Below the pieces are notes generated by a model, which was not told the origin of the DNA, made no database searches, and saw only the letters and a list, made by a program, of their open reading frames with translations. A program made the position numbers and the translations under genes. Source: Spirochaeta sp. (lineage in GTDB: Bacteria; Spirochaetota; Spirochaetia; DSM-27196; SLAA01). Taken from it: a stretch of DNA of 6,730 nucleotides. Of this stretch, positions 5,371 through 6,730 are shown one piece after another. How positions within the stretch are numbered: the first letter of the stretch is position 1; each line of letters opens with the position of its first letter. The stretch lies in the NCBI GenBank assembly GCA_020201015.1, contig JAIVHN010000275.1, forward strand, positions 1-6,730, in the 5' to 3' direction.

Positions 5371-6415
5371 CGTTACAATGCTCCTTCGAACAATCTTCTT
5401 AATTCCTGTGGTGGGGCTGCTGTCAGGCTGTTATCTTACTACTCAAGCTGGCTACTTTCTTGGTGATCAAATTCAAGCCCGGCCGGTGCCTCGTGTGGAG
5501 ACGGACCATAAAACAACCGCAGAGACGCGCGAGTTCATAGCCCTTGTTCATGACATTCTGGAATTTGCCGTACAGGAGATAGGCTTAGACCGTGGGAGGA
5601 ACTTTACCAGATATATTGCCACGGAACGCAGCAACGTAGCCTATGTTGTGTCGGCAACCAAAGAGCTTTCGTTTCAGACCTACCGCCGCCGATTTCCTTT
5701 TGTTGGTGAGGTGCCGTACTTGGGGTTTTATCGCCGCCCGGCAGCCGATAGGTTGGGAGCAGCGCTCATAGGCCAAGGCTACGACGTATGGGTCCGTGGC
5801 GTTGGTGCTTTCAGCACGCTAGGGTACTTTTCGGACCCGCTCTATTCGTACATGGCCGACTACCCTCTTCACCGGCTCGCCAATATGCTCATTCATGAGC
5901 TGGCTCATGCCACACTCTGGATTCCGGATGATGTCGAATTTAACGAACAGTACGCCACTATTATTGGTGATGAAGGTGCGCGTGCATACATTAGGTCCAG
6001 ACATGGTGTTGAGTCCGAACAGTATCGACTGTTAGAGGATACAGCGGCCGACTCAGTGGTCTATCGTGCGGACATGCTGGAACTACGTTCACGTCTTGCC
6101 GAGCTCTATGGCACCAATCTAGATGAAGAAGCAAAACGGCAGGCAAAGCAACAATCAATAAGGAATCATCAAAACGCATTTGCCACAACCTATGACGAGC
6201 GGTTCCAAACCGAAGGCTACAGACGATATCCTGAGCTGGAGGTCAACAATGCCTACCTATCACTCTTCGATCTGTATACCCGCGACCTCTCGTCTTTCTA
6301 TCGCCTCTACGAGTCACTTGGATGTGACCTCGCCGCATTTGTAGACGCTTTCCGCGAGTTACCGTCCAGCGACCTAACTCCCGGTGACTACCTTAAAACT
6401 CTCATCGTACGCTAA
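5357..6415 (+). CDS. Predicted zinc aminopeptidase (COG4324 / Aminopep family), lipoprotein
   Basis: This is a 352-residue metallopeptidase-like lipoprotein. The N-terminus has basic residues (R3, R11), a hydrophobic stretch and the lipobox LLSGC (21-25), so Cys25 should be acylated and the protein anchored in a membrane facing outward. In the family core, VGEVPYLGFYRR at 116-127 precedes the zinc motif IHELAHATLW at 179-188 (H180-E-x-x-H184), with FNEQYA at 195-200 supplying the likely third ligand E197. This is the arrangement of the predicted aminopeptidase family, whose substrate is not well established. A charged helical region at 240-275 follows. The start is chosen at ATG 5357 (ATG 5360 and ATG 5378 are alternatives); all keep the lipobox, whereas a start further upstream would put a long polar segment before the signal peptide. 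Overlap with the xdhC 3' end suggests translational coupling. Confidence 0.9.
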   Translation: MMRGSVTMLLRTIFLIPVVGLLSGCYLTTQAGYFLGDQIQARPVPRVETDHKTTAETREFIALVHDILEFAVQEIGLDRGRNFTRYIATERSNVAYVVSATKELSFQTYRRRFPFVGEVPYLGFYRRPAADRLGAALIGQGYDVWVRGVGAFSTLGYFSDPLYSYMADYPLHRLANMLIHELAHATLWIPDDVEFNEQYATIIGDEGARAYIRSRHGVESEQYRLLEDTAADSVVYRADMLELRSRLAELYGTNLDEEAKRQAKQQSIRNHQNAFATTYDERFQTEGYRRYPELEVNNAYLSLFDLYTRDLSSFYRLYESLGCDLAAFVDAFRELPSSDLTPGDYLKTLIVR

Positions 6416-6519
6416 TCTGCACCTCATTGCCGCATGTTTATACATCGGTACTTGATTCAGCTCGTTTATTTATGCTAATCATACTCGTTACTAGAGCATC
6501 CAATAAGGAGGATGAAAAA
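6416..6519 (+). promoter_or_regulatory. AT-rich intergenic leader before the substrate-binding protein gene
   Basis: This 104-bp gap contains no terminator-like hairpin that I can see. It is clearly more AT-rich than the genes around it, with TTGATT at 6452-6457 and -10-like TATGCT (6471-6476) and CATACT (6480-6485), but none of the pairs has ideal spacing. AAGGAGG at 6505-6511 is a near-perfect ribosome-binding site 8 nt before ATG 6520. A promoter here is likely because the downstream gene is of a kind usually highly expressed, but I cannot place it precisely. Confidence 0.4.
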
Positions 6520-6730
6520 ATGAAAAGAAAAATCTCGCGGAAATTGTTATTCGCACTGCTGGTGTTGGCAGGCGTGGCGCTGGTATTTGCTGGCTGTGCA
6601 GGGGATGAGCAAGAAATTGCAATCGGTGTAGCTGGTGCCCACAGTGGTGACTTGGCCTCATACGGACTTCCGTCAGTGAATGCAGCGGAGTTGGTTGTAG
6701 ATCAGTACAACGAGAACGGTGGAGTTATGG
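6520..6730 (+). CDS. ABC transporter substrate-binding lipoprotein, LivJ/LivK (branched-chain amino acid) type, partial
   Basis: The first 70 codons are present and the gene runs off the right edge. The N-terminus is a lipoprotein signal: basic MKRKISRK, a hydrophobic core and the lipobox FAGC with Cys26. The mature part begins with an acidic linker, then EIAIGVAGAHSGDLASYG at 32-49, then AAELVVDQYNENGGV. This matches the start of the type I periplasmic binding fold of LivJ/LivK-like proteins, which have I-G-x-x-x-P-x-S-G-x-x-A-x-x-G followed by a helix with A...A-x-x-x-x-N-x-x-G-G. Such proteins capture branched-chain amino acids, amides, urea or other small ligands for an ABC importer. The ligand cannot be told from this fragment. 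Permease and ATPase genes would be expected downstream. Confidence 0.88.
   Translation, partial: MKRKISRKLLFALLVLAGVALVFAGCAGDEQEIAIGVAGAHSGDLASYGLPSVNAAELVVDQYNENGGVM

Noticed and set aside
6512..6523. A three-codon reading frame (ATG AAA AAA TGA) overlapping the substrate-binding protein start
   Set aside because: It touches the Shine-Dalgarno core with no spacing, so initiation there is unlikely; the ATG at 6520 has ideal spacing.
1..6730. tRNA, rRNA, CRISPR array, insertion sequence or phage gene
   Set aside because: No cloverleaf-like segment, repeat-spacer pattern, transposase motif or terminal inverted repeat could be seen on either strand.

Overview
The window is bacterial chromosomal DNA of medium G+C (about half by eye), densely coding, with Shine-Dalgarno sites before most genes and two Sec/lipobox lipoproteins. 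The taxon cannot be fixed from sequence alone. The mix of a DUF1576 membrane protein, MbhE/MnhC-type antiporter subunits, a stand-alone cobalamin-binding protein and a lipid-anchored COG4324 peptidase would fit a spirochaete-like anaerobe. That is an inference, and Bacillota or another anaerobic lineage is not excluded.

Layout. Five genes on the minus strand read leftward from a divergent promoter region near 3080-3200: a DUF1576 polytopic membrane protein with an internal duplication, an unrecognised acidic 118-residue protein, a patatin-like phospholipase, an MbhE-type subunit and an MnhC/MrpC subunit cut by the left edge of the window. The first three are packed with gaps of 15 and 6 bp and are probably one transcript. 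The two antiporter genes follow after 78 bp and may also have their own promoter inside the end of the patatin gene.

To the right, on the plus strand, lie a cobalamin-binding sensor-like protein carrying a W-x9-E-H cap motif, an XdhC-family protein with altered motifs, a lipoprotein HExxH peptidase of the predicted-aminopeptidase family (overlapping xdhC by 14 bp), and the 5' end of a LivJ/LivK-type substrate-binding lipoprotein with its own strong Shine-Dalgarno site.

How the genes may work together. The left arm is membrane-centred: a putative transporter, a small partner, a lipid hydrolase and parts of a cation/proton antiporter complex. The right arm starts with a possible light- or redox-responsive B12 sensor without a visible DNA-binding domain. 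A 21-bp inverted repeat sits in the candidate promoter spacer of the left arm, so its transcription looks regulated. A link between the B12 protein and that site is only a hypothesis. The most interesting leads are the B12 sensor and its unexplained 5' end, the compact DUF1576/118-aa/patatin cluster, and the antiporter fragment in which MnhC follows MbhE without an MnhB gene between them.
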